Shown: positions 21,798 through 30,232 of the stretch, one piece after another
Layout of the letters: each line of letters starts with the position of its first letter
How positions within the stretch are numbered: the stretch's first letter is position 1
Assembly: GCA_017631435.1 (NCBI GenBank)
Contig: JAGBTG010000035.1
Location: 1-64,000, forward strand
Direction: 5' to 3'
Length of the DNA: 64,000 nucleotides
From: Bacteroidales bacterium
GTDB taxonomy: Bacteria > Bacteroidota > Bacteroidia > Bacteroidales > UBA932
Translations under genes and position numbers: made by a program
Notes under the pieces: generated by a model
What the model was told of the DNA's origin: nothing
Databases searched by the model: none
What the model saw: only the letters and a program-made list of their open reading frames with translations

Positions 21798-23138
21798 ATG
21801 CATACAGAAAACGCAGAACTTGGGCAGAAACCCCAGGGGCTAATTTATGCCCTTGAAGACCGCCCGTCACTGAAAGAAACCTTATTTGCAGCACTACAGC
21901 ACCTTTTGGCTGTATTTGTTGCAATCATTACCCCTCCACTTATTATTGCAGGGGCACTTAACCTGGATCTTGAGACAACAGGTTACCTTGTGTCAATGGC
22001 CCTCTTTGTATCCGGAATAGCTACCTTTATACAGTGCCGCAAGTTCGGCCCTGTTGGCTGTGGTCTTCTATGTGTACAGGGAACCAGCTTTTCATTCATC
22101 GGACCCATCATTTCAGCGGGTCTTGCAGGTGGCCTTCCAATGATTTTTGGAGCTACAATTGCAGGTTCCGTTGTTGAGATGTTTGTGAGCCAGGTACTCA
22201 AATATACCCGTAAAATCATTACACCTCTTGTTTCGGGTATTGTAGTAACCTTGATTGGCTTAAGCCTTATAAGGGTTGCCATTACTGCTTGCGGTGGTGG
22301 CGAGGCAGCAAAAGCTGCAGGTACTTTCGGCTCTTTTGAGCACATTGGACTTGCTGCTTTGGTGCTTGTGCTCATCATATTCTTTAACCGTAGCCGTAAC
22401 CAGTACTTGAGAATGAGTTCAATTGTAATTGGCCTTATTGTAGGTTATATTGTTGCATGGGCAACAGGCGCAGTAAACTTCTCGGCACTCCGCAATTTCG
22501 GTTCATTCAATGTTCCAATTCCTTTCCGTTATGGAGTTTCGTTCAACTTGTCATCAATCATCTCGTTGGGACTTGTGTATCTGATTACTGCTATTGAGGC
22601 ATATGGTGACATTACTGCCAACTCAATGATTTCAGGCCAGGAAGTTGAGGGACCAAAATTCATGAAACGTGCTTCAGGCGGTATCCTTGCAGACGGATTC
22701 AATTCGGCGCTTGCAGGAGTTTTCAACTCATTCCCCAACTCCATTTTTGCACAGAACAACGGTATGATACAGCTTACCGGTGTTGCCAGCCGTTATGTTG
22801 GATATTTTATTGCAGGTATGCTCATTCTGTTGGGCTTGTTCCCTGTTGTGGGCCTTGTATTCTCACTTATGCCTGATCCTGTACTTGGTGGTGCAACATT
22901 GCTGATGTTCGGTACTGTAGCTGCTGCCGGTATCCGTATTATCGCATCGCAGAACATCAACAGAAAGGCAACACTTGTTATGGCAATAAGTTTCAGCTTT
23001 GGTTTGAGCGTTGAACTTGTTCCTGAGATTCTTCAGCAGTTGCCTGAAGGTGTGAGAAACATATTCTCGTCGGGAATAACAACTGGTGGTGTAATGGCAA
23101 TTTTGAGTAATGCCCTTATTCATATTAAAGAAGACTGA
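21798..23138 (+). CDS. NCS2-family purine (xanthine/uric acid-type) permease
   Basis: 446 residues, about 12-14 membrane helices. Family motifs: QHLLAVFVAIITPPLIIAGA (helix 1), CVQGTSFSFIGPIISAG (helix 3), AIEAYGDITANSMISGQE (the conserved substrate-binding Glu region) and NSFPNSIFAQNNGMIQLTGV (helix 10). The QN(N/G)G-x-x-x-x-T-G-V-x-S-R motif marks nucleobase transporters for xanthine/urate. Inner membrane proton or sodium symporter. Cotranscribed with the guanine deaminase; a strong terminator ends the unit. No purine riboswitch was seen upstream of either gene. Confidence 0.88.
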   Translation: MHTENAELGQKPQGLIYALEDRPSLKETLFAALQHLLAVFVAIITPPLIIAGALNLDLETTGYLVSMALFVSGIATFIQCRKFGPVGCGLLCVQGTSFSFIGPIISAGLAGGLPMIFGATIAGSVVEMFVSQVLKYTRKIITPLVSGIVVTLIGLSLIRVAITACGGGEAAKAAGTFGSFEHIGLAALVLVLIIFFNRSRNQYLRMSSIVIGLIVGYIVAWATGAVNFSALRNFGSFNVPIPFRYGVSFNLSSIISLGLVYLITAIEAYGDITANSMISGQEVEGPKFMKRASGGILADGFNSALAGVFNSFPNSIFAQNNGMIQLTGVASRYVGYFIAGMLILLGLFPVVGLVFSLMPDPVLGGATLLMFGTVAAAGIRIIASQNINRKATLVMAISFSFGLSVELVPEILQQLPEGVRNIFSSGITTGGVMAILSNALIHIKED

Positions 23139-23154
23139 TATTCCTCTTAAAATT

Positions 23155-23186
23155 AAAGCCGCGCCCTGATAAGGACGCGGCTTTTT
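23155..23186. terminator. Strong hairpin terminator, usable from both sides
   Basis: AAAGCCGCGCCC / GGACGCGGCTTT stem with one mismatch, 6-base loop, T5 on the plus side and A-rich on the other. Lies between the convergent permease and BspA-like genes. Confidence 0.85.
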
Positions 23187-23208
23187 ATATTGATTGATGT
23201 TTTAGGTA

Positions 23209-26200
23209 TTAATACGGGCCTGTAATAATTCTATTTCCGTATTCACCCCAGCCAAGGTCGTTGTCGGCTACCTTTTTCAGGAAATCATTGTACACACCTT
23301 CGCGTACCTTGATTTGTACAGTCTTGTCGCATTTGTCAAATACTCCAGTACCTATGCTGGGGAACTTGGTCAAGCCATCGTAGCCCAAGGTTATTGTGTT
23401 GAGGTTGTCACAGTTATAGAAAGCGTAGTTACCGATGCTTTCGATTGTGTTGGTGATCCACATATTTGAAACTGCAGTTTGGCTGAACATGTAAGGCAAG
23501 ATATTGCGTAGTCCTCCGCCAATGTTAATGGAGGTCAGGGTAGATGTTCCGCTGGAGAATATTCCCATATCCGGTGCGTCGAGTTGTTTTTCATAATCAG
23601 CGTCGAGTTCAAATTCGCGGTAGACATTAATCTGTGTCAAGGGCGAATAGTAGAAAGGCCCCACATCGTCACTACCAATATGGCAGCCTATCTTGAGTTT
23701 ATGTTCTCCCGACTCGAAGGTTAGGGTTGACAGTTTCTCGCATTTGTGAAACGCCTCCTTGTTAATCACAATTACACTGGATGGGATGGTTAAAGTCTTT
23801 ATGTTCAGATAGTTGAACATATGTTCACTTATATTTATTACATTACTTCCTATAGTGACACTTACCTCATCTACATTTTTATAGTGCTCATTGGCAAACA
23901 TCCCCTCATCCCACTCGTCCGGTATGAACAATGAACCGTACTGGGTAATATACTTTGTTGTGCGGCCAAGTTCTATATGCTTCAATGGTGAGTTATAGAA
24001 GGTGCCATAATCACTCTTTTGATTGGCAATATTCAAAACCTCATCGCTAGGGTTGATGATTACCGTGTGCAGCGCATTGCAATCGGTGAATGCATCGTGT
24101 CCAATGGTTGTTATAGACGAAGGGATAGTGATTGAGGTCAAGCCCGAATTGGCAAACGTATAATATGGGATCTCCTTCACCTGGCTACCGATGGTCACGC
24201 TGGTGAGGTTAGACTGGTCCTGGAAGAATCCTTCAGTTGCTTCACTGGCGTCGCCTCCATGCAAGGTGATTTCGCGGTTCCAGTCTACGAGCTCGAGCTT
24301 AGCATCATGGAAAGGGACTTGCTCATCGGACAGATATGACTGATAGTACATGATGAGCTTTGTTCCTGTCTGGCTAGGTTTAAAGGACACATACTTCAGT
24401 TCACCGCAGCTATAGAAGGCATCCATGCCGATGGTGTTCACTGTGCCCCTGATGGTAAGCGCCTCCAGTGCATCGCAGTCATAGAGCACACCTGCATCTA
24501 TCGTGCTGGCACCTAGATCGGCTTTTTGTAACGCATCGCAGTCATATAAAGCACCATAGTCGACAGTCTTTACCGTTGCCGGGATGTCTATTGACTCCAG
24601 TTTGTCGCAATCATAGAACGCATACTTGCCGATTGTGGTCACCGAGCCAGGGATAGAGACCGATGGTAATCCCGATTTGGCAAAGGTGTAGTGAGGTATG
24701 CCTGTTACCTGCTCTCCTATGGTCACATTGCTGAGGTTGGGGTTCTCTGAGAAGAGTCCCTCATTAATGGCGTCTATGCTGCCATCTTTTTCCAAGGCAT
24801 AGTTGAGGGCGCGATTCCAGTTCAATGTCTCAAGCGAGGCGTCATAGAAAGGACTCTGATCGTCAGTTCCGAATGTCTGATAACCCAAGGTGAGTGGTGT
24901 GCCAGTCGGACTTGGTTCTAAGGTCAACGACTTCAGGTTATCGCAGTTGTAGAATACGTCGTTCTCTATCTCCTCTACCGTGCCCAGGATAGTGACTGAC
25001 TCCAACCCTGTGCATTCATAGAAGCTGTTCTTAGCTACATGAGATGAGCCAATGACTACTGTCTTCACCTTATTGCTAAAGCAGAACGCATGTTCACCGA
25101 TAGCAGTCTGAGCTGAGGGGATGATTACCGTCTCCAGGTCGTCGCAGTTGAAGAAGGCATCCTTCCCAACAATGGTCACATTACTCGGGATATTGATTGA
25201 TTTGATATTCCTATATGCGAACATATAAGGGTAAATCTGGCTCAGCTTGGGCCCAATCTCCACCGTAACCTCATCAACGGTTCCAGGGCGATTAGCACCC
25301 GACTCAGAATCGGCACTCAAAGAGAATAGACCTTCATCTACATTTTCATAATAAAAGTCGCCTTCGGATATTTCATCATCAAAATGGTAATAGTCTCGAT
25401 AGTCGATATCTCTGTTGATAGATATATGGCGCAATGGAGAGAAACCAAACGGACCTCTTGCCGCAGATGAAGCGTTGGCCACTACCATGAGAGGCCCTTC
25501 TCCCTCGAGTATGGAGACGCGTTCCAGATTGCGGCATTCCCAAAAAGCGTAATAGCCCACCTGGGTCACATTGCCCGGGATGGTGAGTTCGCGAAGTGCA
25601 GTACCTGCAAAAGCAAATTTACCGATAGTGGTCAGACTCTTGGGGAAAATCACCGAGGTGATGTCGGTCACATTGGAAGGTTTGCTGTACCAACTGCCAA
25701 TAAGTTCAACAATCTTAGATCCACTGAAGGCATTGGCCTTGATGGTGGTAAGAGGTTTGTCAAACTCAATGACGAAGTGCTTCTTTTCCTTATCGTAGTA
25801 GTGCTTCGTGATGGTAGCATCAAAGGGGTTGGTTATCTCGCCCGAGAATACCAGCGGCTCTGTGCTGCTTGCACGGGTGTAGATGAGCTGATGATCACTC
25901 TGGGTGTTTGCTGTGAACTTGAGCGCAGCCATAGGCTGGATGTTGCGACGGGTAATTGTTACCTTCTTCGAAGTCTGCATTGTGAAAGCACCCCCTTCTG
26001 TTGGAGTAACCAGAATCTTGAGACCCTTCTCGAATGTCACAGGAGGCATGGCAAACCAAAACTCAGTAGCTTGCTCCGTACTGGTACCCAACTCCACTCC
26101 AGCACCACAGTTCAGAACAATTGTAGAGGTACCTTCATCAGTCATCGTCACCTCAGGGGCGGCATCGTAGTGAGGCTCGATAAATCCGTATCCTGCAATC

Positions 26201-26793
26201 TTCTCGCCACCAAGCGCAGTAACCTCAATCGTCTCCACTTTGGTGCCGGCTGCCCCATAGAGCTTGATGACGAGGTAGCCGCAGGTGTTGCGGAAGTAGA
26301 GGTCGGTGTCGGTGCTATGCTCTCCCACGGCTACCATTACATTGGCATCCTTGCCAAAGGAGTTGGGCGCATAGTCCTGATTTTCTGAAAAGTATAACCT
26401 AAGTTTCTCTATATTGTTTTCTTTCGTACAAGATCCTCCTGCTCCATAAGGGAACACAGCATAAGACTTGCTCACTTCGAAACCGACTTGGCTTGGTATG
26501 CCTTCTACCTTGTGGAACTCTGCTGTGGTGGCACCATCCTCACCATAGTACTTGTACTGCATACGGTGGTTTTGCCCCATATAGTACGATACGGCATCAC
26601 CGTTGTTCCAGTATATAGTAGTGCCATCTGTGTAGGCACGTGTCTCGTCATTGTTGCCTGCTACGGTAGCGTAGATAATCTCGGGGAGCTCGCCACTGGC
26701 TGTGCCACCCTGATTGAGCCGCTCAAACAACTCATCCTTCTCGCAACTGCTGAATAGCACCGTTGCGAATAATAAATAAATGAATTTCTTCAT
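23209..26793 (-). CDS. Large BspA-like leucine-rich-repeat surface lipoprotein
   Basis: 1194 residues. Signal peptide with lipobox LFSSC (Cys 17) followed by EKDE, which fits the acidic/Lys surface-export signal of Bacteroidetes lipoproteins. Residues about 35-290 look like a fimbrillin-type beta domain. From about 340 on come LRR_5 (BspA) repeats of the type IPGSVTTIGKYAFYDCDKLE, organised in longer modules of about 110-130 residues that each hold a non-LRR linker (SPFYDASLETLNWNR..., PFHDAKLELVDWNRE...) and a G-x-QV-x-x-IP-x-YTFA segment. Expected on the cell surface in adhesion. A 43-residue peptide gene directly precedes it. Confidence 0.85.
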   Translation of the reverse strand: MKKFIYLLFATVLFSSCEKDELFERLNQGGTASGELPEIIYATVAGNNDETRAYTDGTTIYWNNGDAVSYYMGQNHRMQYKYYGEDGATTAEFHKVEGIPSQVGFEVSKSYAVFPYGAGGSCTKENNIEKLRLYFSENQDYAPNSFGKDANVMVAVGEHSTDTDLYFRNTCGYLVIKLYGAAGTKVETIEVTALGGEKIAGYGFIEPHYDAAPEVTMTDEGTSTIVLNCGAGVELGTSTEQATEFWFAMPPVTFEKGLKILVTPTEGGAFTMQTSKKVTITRRNIQPMAALKFTANTQSDHQLIYTRASSTEPLVFSGEITNPFDATITKHYYDKEKKHFVIEFDKPLTTIKANAFSGSKIVELIGSWYSKPSNVTDITSVIFPKSLTTIGKFAFAGTALRELTIPGNVTQVGYYAFWECRNLERVSILEGEGPLMVVANASSAARGPFGFSPLRHISINRDIDYRDYYHFDDEISEGDFYYENVDEGLFSLSADSESGANRPGTVDEVTVEIGPKLSQIYPYMFAYRNIKSINIPSNVTIVGKDAFFNCDDLETVIIPSAQTAIGEHAFCFSNKVKTVVIGSSHVAKNSFYECTGLESVTILGTVEEIENDVFYNCDNLKSLTLEPSPTGTPLTLGYQTFGTDDQSPFYDASLETLNWNRALNYALEKDGSIDAINEGLFSENPNLSNVTIGEQVTGIPHYTFAKSGLPSVSIPGSVTTIGKYAFYDCDKLESIDIPATVKTVDYGALYDCDALQKADLGASTIDAGVLYDCDALEALTIRGTVNTIGMDAFYSCGELKYVSFKPSQTGTKLIMYYQSYLSDEQVPFHDAKLELVDWNREITLHGGDASEATEGFFQDQSNLTSVTIGSQVKEIPYYTFANSGLTSITIPSSITTIGHDAFTDCNALHTVIINPSDEVLNIANQKSDYGTFYNSPLKHIELGRTTKYITQYGSLFIPDEWDEGMFANEHYKNVDEVSVTIGSNVINISEHMFNYLNIKTLTIPSSVIVINKEAFHKCEKLSTLTFESGEHKLKIGCHIGSDDVGPFYYSPLTQINVYREFELDADYEKQLDAPDMGIFSSGTSTLTSINIGGGLRNILPYMFSQTAVSNMWITNTIESIGNYAFYNCDNLNTITLGYDGLTKFPSIGTGVFDKCDKTVQIKVREGVYNDFLKKVADNDLGWGEYGNRIITGPY

Positions 26794-26812
26794 ATTTCAT
26801 CCTATTACTTTT

Positions 26813-26944
26813 TTACCAATCCAAGTCCTCATACTTTTCTCCAACTGGCTCAATGCTTGCAGCAAAACCCTTCTCTACTTCTATTTTAATAACTTCTACT
26901 TTTGGAGCTTCGTAGGCTTCCATTATCATACTTGTTATGTTCAT
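26813..26944 (-). CDS. 43-residue peptide upstream of the BspA-like gene
   Basis: Reads MNITSMIMEAYEAPKVEVIK, then IEVEKGFAASIEPVGEKYED and LDW. Short acidic peptides with Y-E-x-P-x-V-E-V-x-x-x-E-x-E-x-G-F/V-x-A-S followed by a variable acidic, aromatic tail are common in Bacteroidales next to lipoprotein genes. There is no signal peptide. It starts at an ATG 43 bp after a good promoter element and ends 19 bp before the BspA-like start, so the two are cotranscribed. Function unknown; the conserved core plus variable tail recalls precursor or tag peptides. Confidence 0.7.
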   Translation of the reverse strand: MNITSMIMEAYEAPKVEVIKIEVEKGFAASIEPVGEKYEDLDW

Positions 26945-26986
26945 TTTATTTTTGTATTTAATATTAAAATTATTGCTAAAATTTTG

Positions 26987-26994
26987 CAAAAGTA
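26987..26994 (-). promoter_or_regulatory. -7 element for the peptide/BspA-like operon
   Basis: Minus strand TACTTTTG matches TAnnTTTG, with AATTTG just upstream. Leader of about 35 bases to the 43-residue peptide. Confidence 0.55.
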
Positions 26995-27070
26995 TTGCAA
27001 ATTGGCAAAAGAACCAAAGAATATCACCCTACATTTGGCAAACAATAAAACGAATAGTTTAATCGTAAAA

Positions 27071-27697
27071 TTACAAGAAAAGATGTGCTATTACCTTTTT
27101 CCAGTTCCCGTAGCCAAGGTCTGAAGGTTTCATCATAAGGTTCAGCTCACCATCAAATTCAATTGGAAAATTCTCTGCTGCTGTAAGTTGCAGAAGGCTC
27201 AACATGTCGGGATATTTCTGAGCAACTTCATTGTTTGACGGAGTGCCCAGAAGTTTGATGCATTTTTCGTCTGGATTACACTCGGAGAAGACAATCTCCA
27301 TCTCCTTTTCTGTAAGGGACTCATCATTGTTATCTACCATCATGAAGCTCTGGAAAGTTTCAAAGTTGATGCTTTTGGCGTATTTTACCACAAAGTGCCC
27401 TTTCGGCCACTCCCCTGTTCCATTCTGTGTTGGTGAATCGTAGCCTATCCATTTGTCTATTGCTGCAAAGAAGTACAGCATACCCTCATGTGGAAGAAGG
27501 TTTTCCTTGTCATAAGGTGCTATGTCATCGCAGTTTATCTGACAGATGAAAGTGAGTGGATAGTCAAATGTCTCCCCATCTTCCGTAACTTCAATTGTAG
27601 GGTATTGCATATTCTCCGGCATATCCGGATCACCCCACCATTTGCTTCCGCAGAACAGGATTCTTTCAGTTGGTTGTAGTGTGAGTTTTATTGCCAT
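27071..27697 (-). CDS. DUF1963 family protein
   Basis: 208 residues. Segments FCGSKWWGDPDMPENMQYPT, FICQINCDDIAPYD, GMLYFFAAIDKW and MMKPSDLGYGNWKKVIAHLF follow the DUF1963 (YwqG-like) pattern: GG-x-P-x-L-P...F-I-x-Q-I-x...L-Y-F-F...L-L-Q-x. Soluble; function unknown. Third gene of a leftward unit after the secreted nuclease/phosphatase and the flavin reductase, 16 bp behind the latter. Confidence 0.8.
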   Translation of the reverse strand: MAIKLTLQPTERILFCGSKWWGDPDMPENMQYPTIEVTEDGETFDYPLTFICQINCDDIAPYDKENLLPHEGMLYFFAAIDKWIGYDSPTQNGTGEWPKGHFVVKYAKSINFETFQSFMMVDNNDESLTEKEMEIVFSECNPDEKCIKLLGTPSNNEVAQKYPDMLSLLQLTAAENFPIEFDGELNLMMKPSDLGYGNWKKVIAHLFL

Positions 27698-27713
27698 GGT
27701 TATTGTGTTTAAT

Positions 27714-28295
27714 CTATAATTTTCTGCAAAGTGCCCTTCCCTTTTCGGTTGCTTTTGCCATTATTTCAGCAAGTTCTTCTGGAGTACACATGTCGGTTCC
27801 GGTTACAGCAAAAGTCTTCACTTGCGGTATTCCCCATAGCCAGCAGATGGCTTTCAGGTATGAAGTTCCCTGGTCGAGCCTTGAGCCGGTTTTGGTAAGG
27901 CCACCTCTGGTGGTAATGTAGAGCATTTTTTCTGCACGGCAGATTCCCTGATTGCTTCCGTCGGGATTATACTTGAAAGTGAGGCCCGGTGCACACATGT
28001 GTTCTATGAATGCTTTCAAAACTGCTGGAAAACTCATATCCCAGAATGGTGCTGCTACAACAATGAGGTCTGCTGTGGCTATCTTGTTGCCATACCTGAG
28101 GTCATCTTCCGGCAGCCCTATCTGTTGCCTTCTTTTGAATATATCTTCTGTTATGCATCCGGGATCATAATTGGAGAGGTCAATCTCTGTAATCTCATAC
28201 CTTTGAGCCAATTCATGCAGCATTGCCTCAGCCAGTTTGCGTGTGCGGGATTCTGCACCGCGGATGCATGCGTTTATGTATACAAGTTGCTTCAT
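27714..28295 (-). CDS. NAD(P)H-dependent FMN oxidoreductase (flavodoxin-like fold, AzoR type)
   Basis: 193 residues. N-terminal FMN loop YINACIRGAESRTRKLAEAM, the LIVVAAPFWDMSFPAVLKAF segment (about 86-105; P-F-x-x-x-x-P-A-x-L-K) and the ITTRGGL loop are the marks of NADH:quinone/azo reductases. Cytoplasmic enzyme reducing quinones or other xenobiotics with NAD(P)H; native substrate unknown. In an operon between the secreted fusion hydrolase (19 bp upstream) and the DUF1963 gene. Confidence 0.82.
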   Translation of the reverse strand: MKQLVYINACIRGAESRTRKLAEAMLHELAQRYEITEIDLSNYDPGCITEDIFKRRQQIGLPEDDLRYGNKIATADLIVVAAPFWDMSFPAVLKAFIEHMCAPGLTFKYNPDGSNQGICRAEKMLYITTRGGLTKTGSRLDQGTSYLKAICWLWGIPQVKTFAVTGTDMCTPEELAEIMAKATEKGRALCRKL

Positions 28296-28314
28296 TTCAT
28301 TGAATTGTAATTGT

Positions 28315-30141
28315 CTATTGTTTCCACTCGTTCATTATCTCTCCGGCTGTGTTTATGACCTTTACGCTAAGTTTCCCTTTGCTTTTGTGCACTACGAATA
28401 TCGTTGCGTTGTCCATGCTTTTCCCGCCCCCTATAAATACCGGATAGTTGTTCTCTGTGCTTTTCTCCGGATGGAATGCGTATTGGTGTGTATGGGCATT
28501 GAAAGCCACATCAAAAGGTGCCTTGTCAAGCATCGGACGCCATAGCGGTTCGCAAAGATTGCTTCCCTGCATACCGTAGATTGGAATATGGTGGAACAGG
28601 ATTCTCTTGTCTGCTTTTTTGAATGCTTTGGATGAGAGTTCCTCCTTAAGGAATTCAACCTGCTCTTCTCTAAGGCTTGTAAAGTCGTTCAACCCGGAGT
28701 ACTCCCTGTGGTCATCTTTTTTGTCTTCCCCGCAATCAAGGATTACTATGCGGGTATCACCCCAGTTGAATGCACTGTATGTTTTACCACCTGCGTATTC
28801 CAGATGCTTGCGCAACCCAATTGAGTAGGCATTGCGGATCTCGTGATTACCCCTTATAAAGATTGTAGGGATACTGCTTCCATTTACAGATTCAGTAAGA
28901 AATTTTAGGGTCCCACTTGCCTGGTTATGGTCTTTAGGATCATCAATGCAGTCTCCGTTGAACACCACAAAATCATAGTCCACATCCTTTACGTGCCTGT
29001 AAAGTGCTTCAAAAATATGTTTGCGTTGATGAATGTCGTTGAAAACAAGTGCTGTGAAGCTATCTGCATCATCCTGGGCAGTAACAAATGAATAGAATGG
29101 TGAAACGGCTGTGTTTCCAAAGATCTTATGATATCCTCCGTAATATAGAATTTCCTGTGAACAAACTCTGTAATAGTATTTTACACCCGGCTTCAACCCC
29201 TCCAGTCTTATTTTGTGCACAGATTCATTGAACTCAGCCTGGCCATCTACAAGGAGCCTTGCGCGTTCAAGTTGCGTTGTATCGGTGCCATATTCCACCC
29301 AGCTGTATGCAGGAATTATAGTCTCCCACATAATGGTCATTCCCCCGTTTGTGGGGTTCTGAAGATACGGCTTGGTGCGCATCAGCTCATTGGCCTCCAG
29401 TGCGGTCCTCAGTTTTACAACAACCGGTCTATGGTCAGACGCCATAGGTTCGTCAATAACCTCTTTGGAAACTATATCCAATTTAGGAGCTGTAGATTTC
29501 CAGACGGCAATATAATCCAATGTTCTGTCGGGATTAGGAGCTGGAAAAGTTTTGGACTCCAGCTTGTTGAGGATTCTGAAATTCTCCTGCAATGCCTTAA
29601 TGAACTGAGATCCGGGGATATCATTCAGGTCTCCGGCAAGGTAGAAAGGTTTGCTGCAGCCTTTTGCAATTTTCCCGATGGTTTCAAGTGATGCCATTCT
29701 GTCGGCCTCAGTGAGGGAAAGGTGGGTGCAGGCAAATACATACTCCTCAAATTCGGCCACAAGCAGTGCCCTCTCCTCTTCCCTTCCGGGAAGCGGATAC
29801 CCTTTTACGGCATGAGGCTTCTCCTTTGAAAGGATACCTATGCCATACTTGCCGCCATCGAATTCAATGGCCGGGAAATATTCAGCATTCATCCCTGCAT
29901 AATCTGCAATTTCTCCAAGAATGTACTTGCCTCCACTGCGTCTTGTCATGCTGTCAAGCTCCTGTACTGCCACTACATCCGGAGCCTGTGTGCGGATTAC
30001 AGCTGCTGCACGGCGGCAGTCCATAACATTGTCCATCCCTTTCGAATTGCGGACATTGTAGGTCATTATCTTCAAGTGCTCCTGTGCAAAAGCAGAAGCC
30101 GTACATATCATCAATAAGGTAAGGAAAGCTATTTTTTTCAT
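28315..30141 (-). CDS. Secreted EEP-family nuclease/phosphatase fused to a purple-acid-phosphatase-like domain
   Basis: 608 residues from MKKIAFLTLL, with signal peptide ending AFA. Residues about 20-245: endonuclease/exonuclease/phosphatase domain with LKIMTYNVRNS, VAVQELDSM, YLAGDLNDIPGS and SDHRPVVV. Residues about 255-355: fibronectin-like N domain of purple acid phosphatases (TIMWETIIPAYSWVEYGTDT). Residues about 360-590: calcineurin-like domain with FNDIHQ, NGDCIDD, RGNHEIR, HHIPIYG and NAHTHQY. Both active sites look complete. Likely periplasmic or surface enzyme that releases phosphate from nucleic acids, lipids or phosphosugars. An ATG six codons upstream is a poorer start. Confidence 0.85.
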   Translation of the reverse strand: MKKIAFLTLLMICTASAFAQEHLKIMTYNVRNSKGMDNVMDCRRAAAVIRTQAPDVVAVQELDSMTRRSGGKYILGEIADYAGMNAEYFPAIEFDGGKYGIGILSKEKPHAVKGYPLPGREEERALLVAEFEEYVFACTHLSLTEADRMASLETIGKIAKGCSKPFYLAGDLNDIPGSQFIKALQENFRILNKLESKTFPAPNPDRTLDYIAVWKSTAPKLDIVSKEVIDEPMASDHRPVVVKLRTALEANELMRTKPYLQNPTNGGMTIMWETIIPAYSWVEYGTDTTQLERARLLVDGQAEFNESVHKIRLEGLKPGVKYYYRVCSQEILYYGGYHKIFGNTAVSPFYSFVTAQDDADSFTALVFNDIHQRKHIFEALYRHVKDVDYDFVVFNGDCIDDPKDHNQASGTLKFLTESVNGSSIPTIFIRGNHEIRNAYSIGLRKHLEYAGGKTYSAFNWGDTRIVILDCGEDKKDDHREYSGLNDFTSLREEQVEFLKEELSSKAFKKADKRILFHHIPIYGMQGSNLCEPLWRPMLDKAPFDVAFNAHTHQYAFHPEKSTENNYPVFIGGGKSMDNATIFVVHKSKGKLSVKVINTAGEIMNEWKQ

Positions 30142-30232
30142 AATTTGTAAAGTTAGCAATAATTGGTGATATACGTTTTTTTATCTTAAATTCGTGTCAT
30201 AATCATTTCATCATATAGAAAAGTGTGCAATT

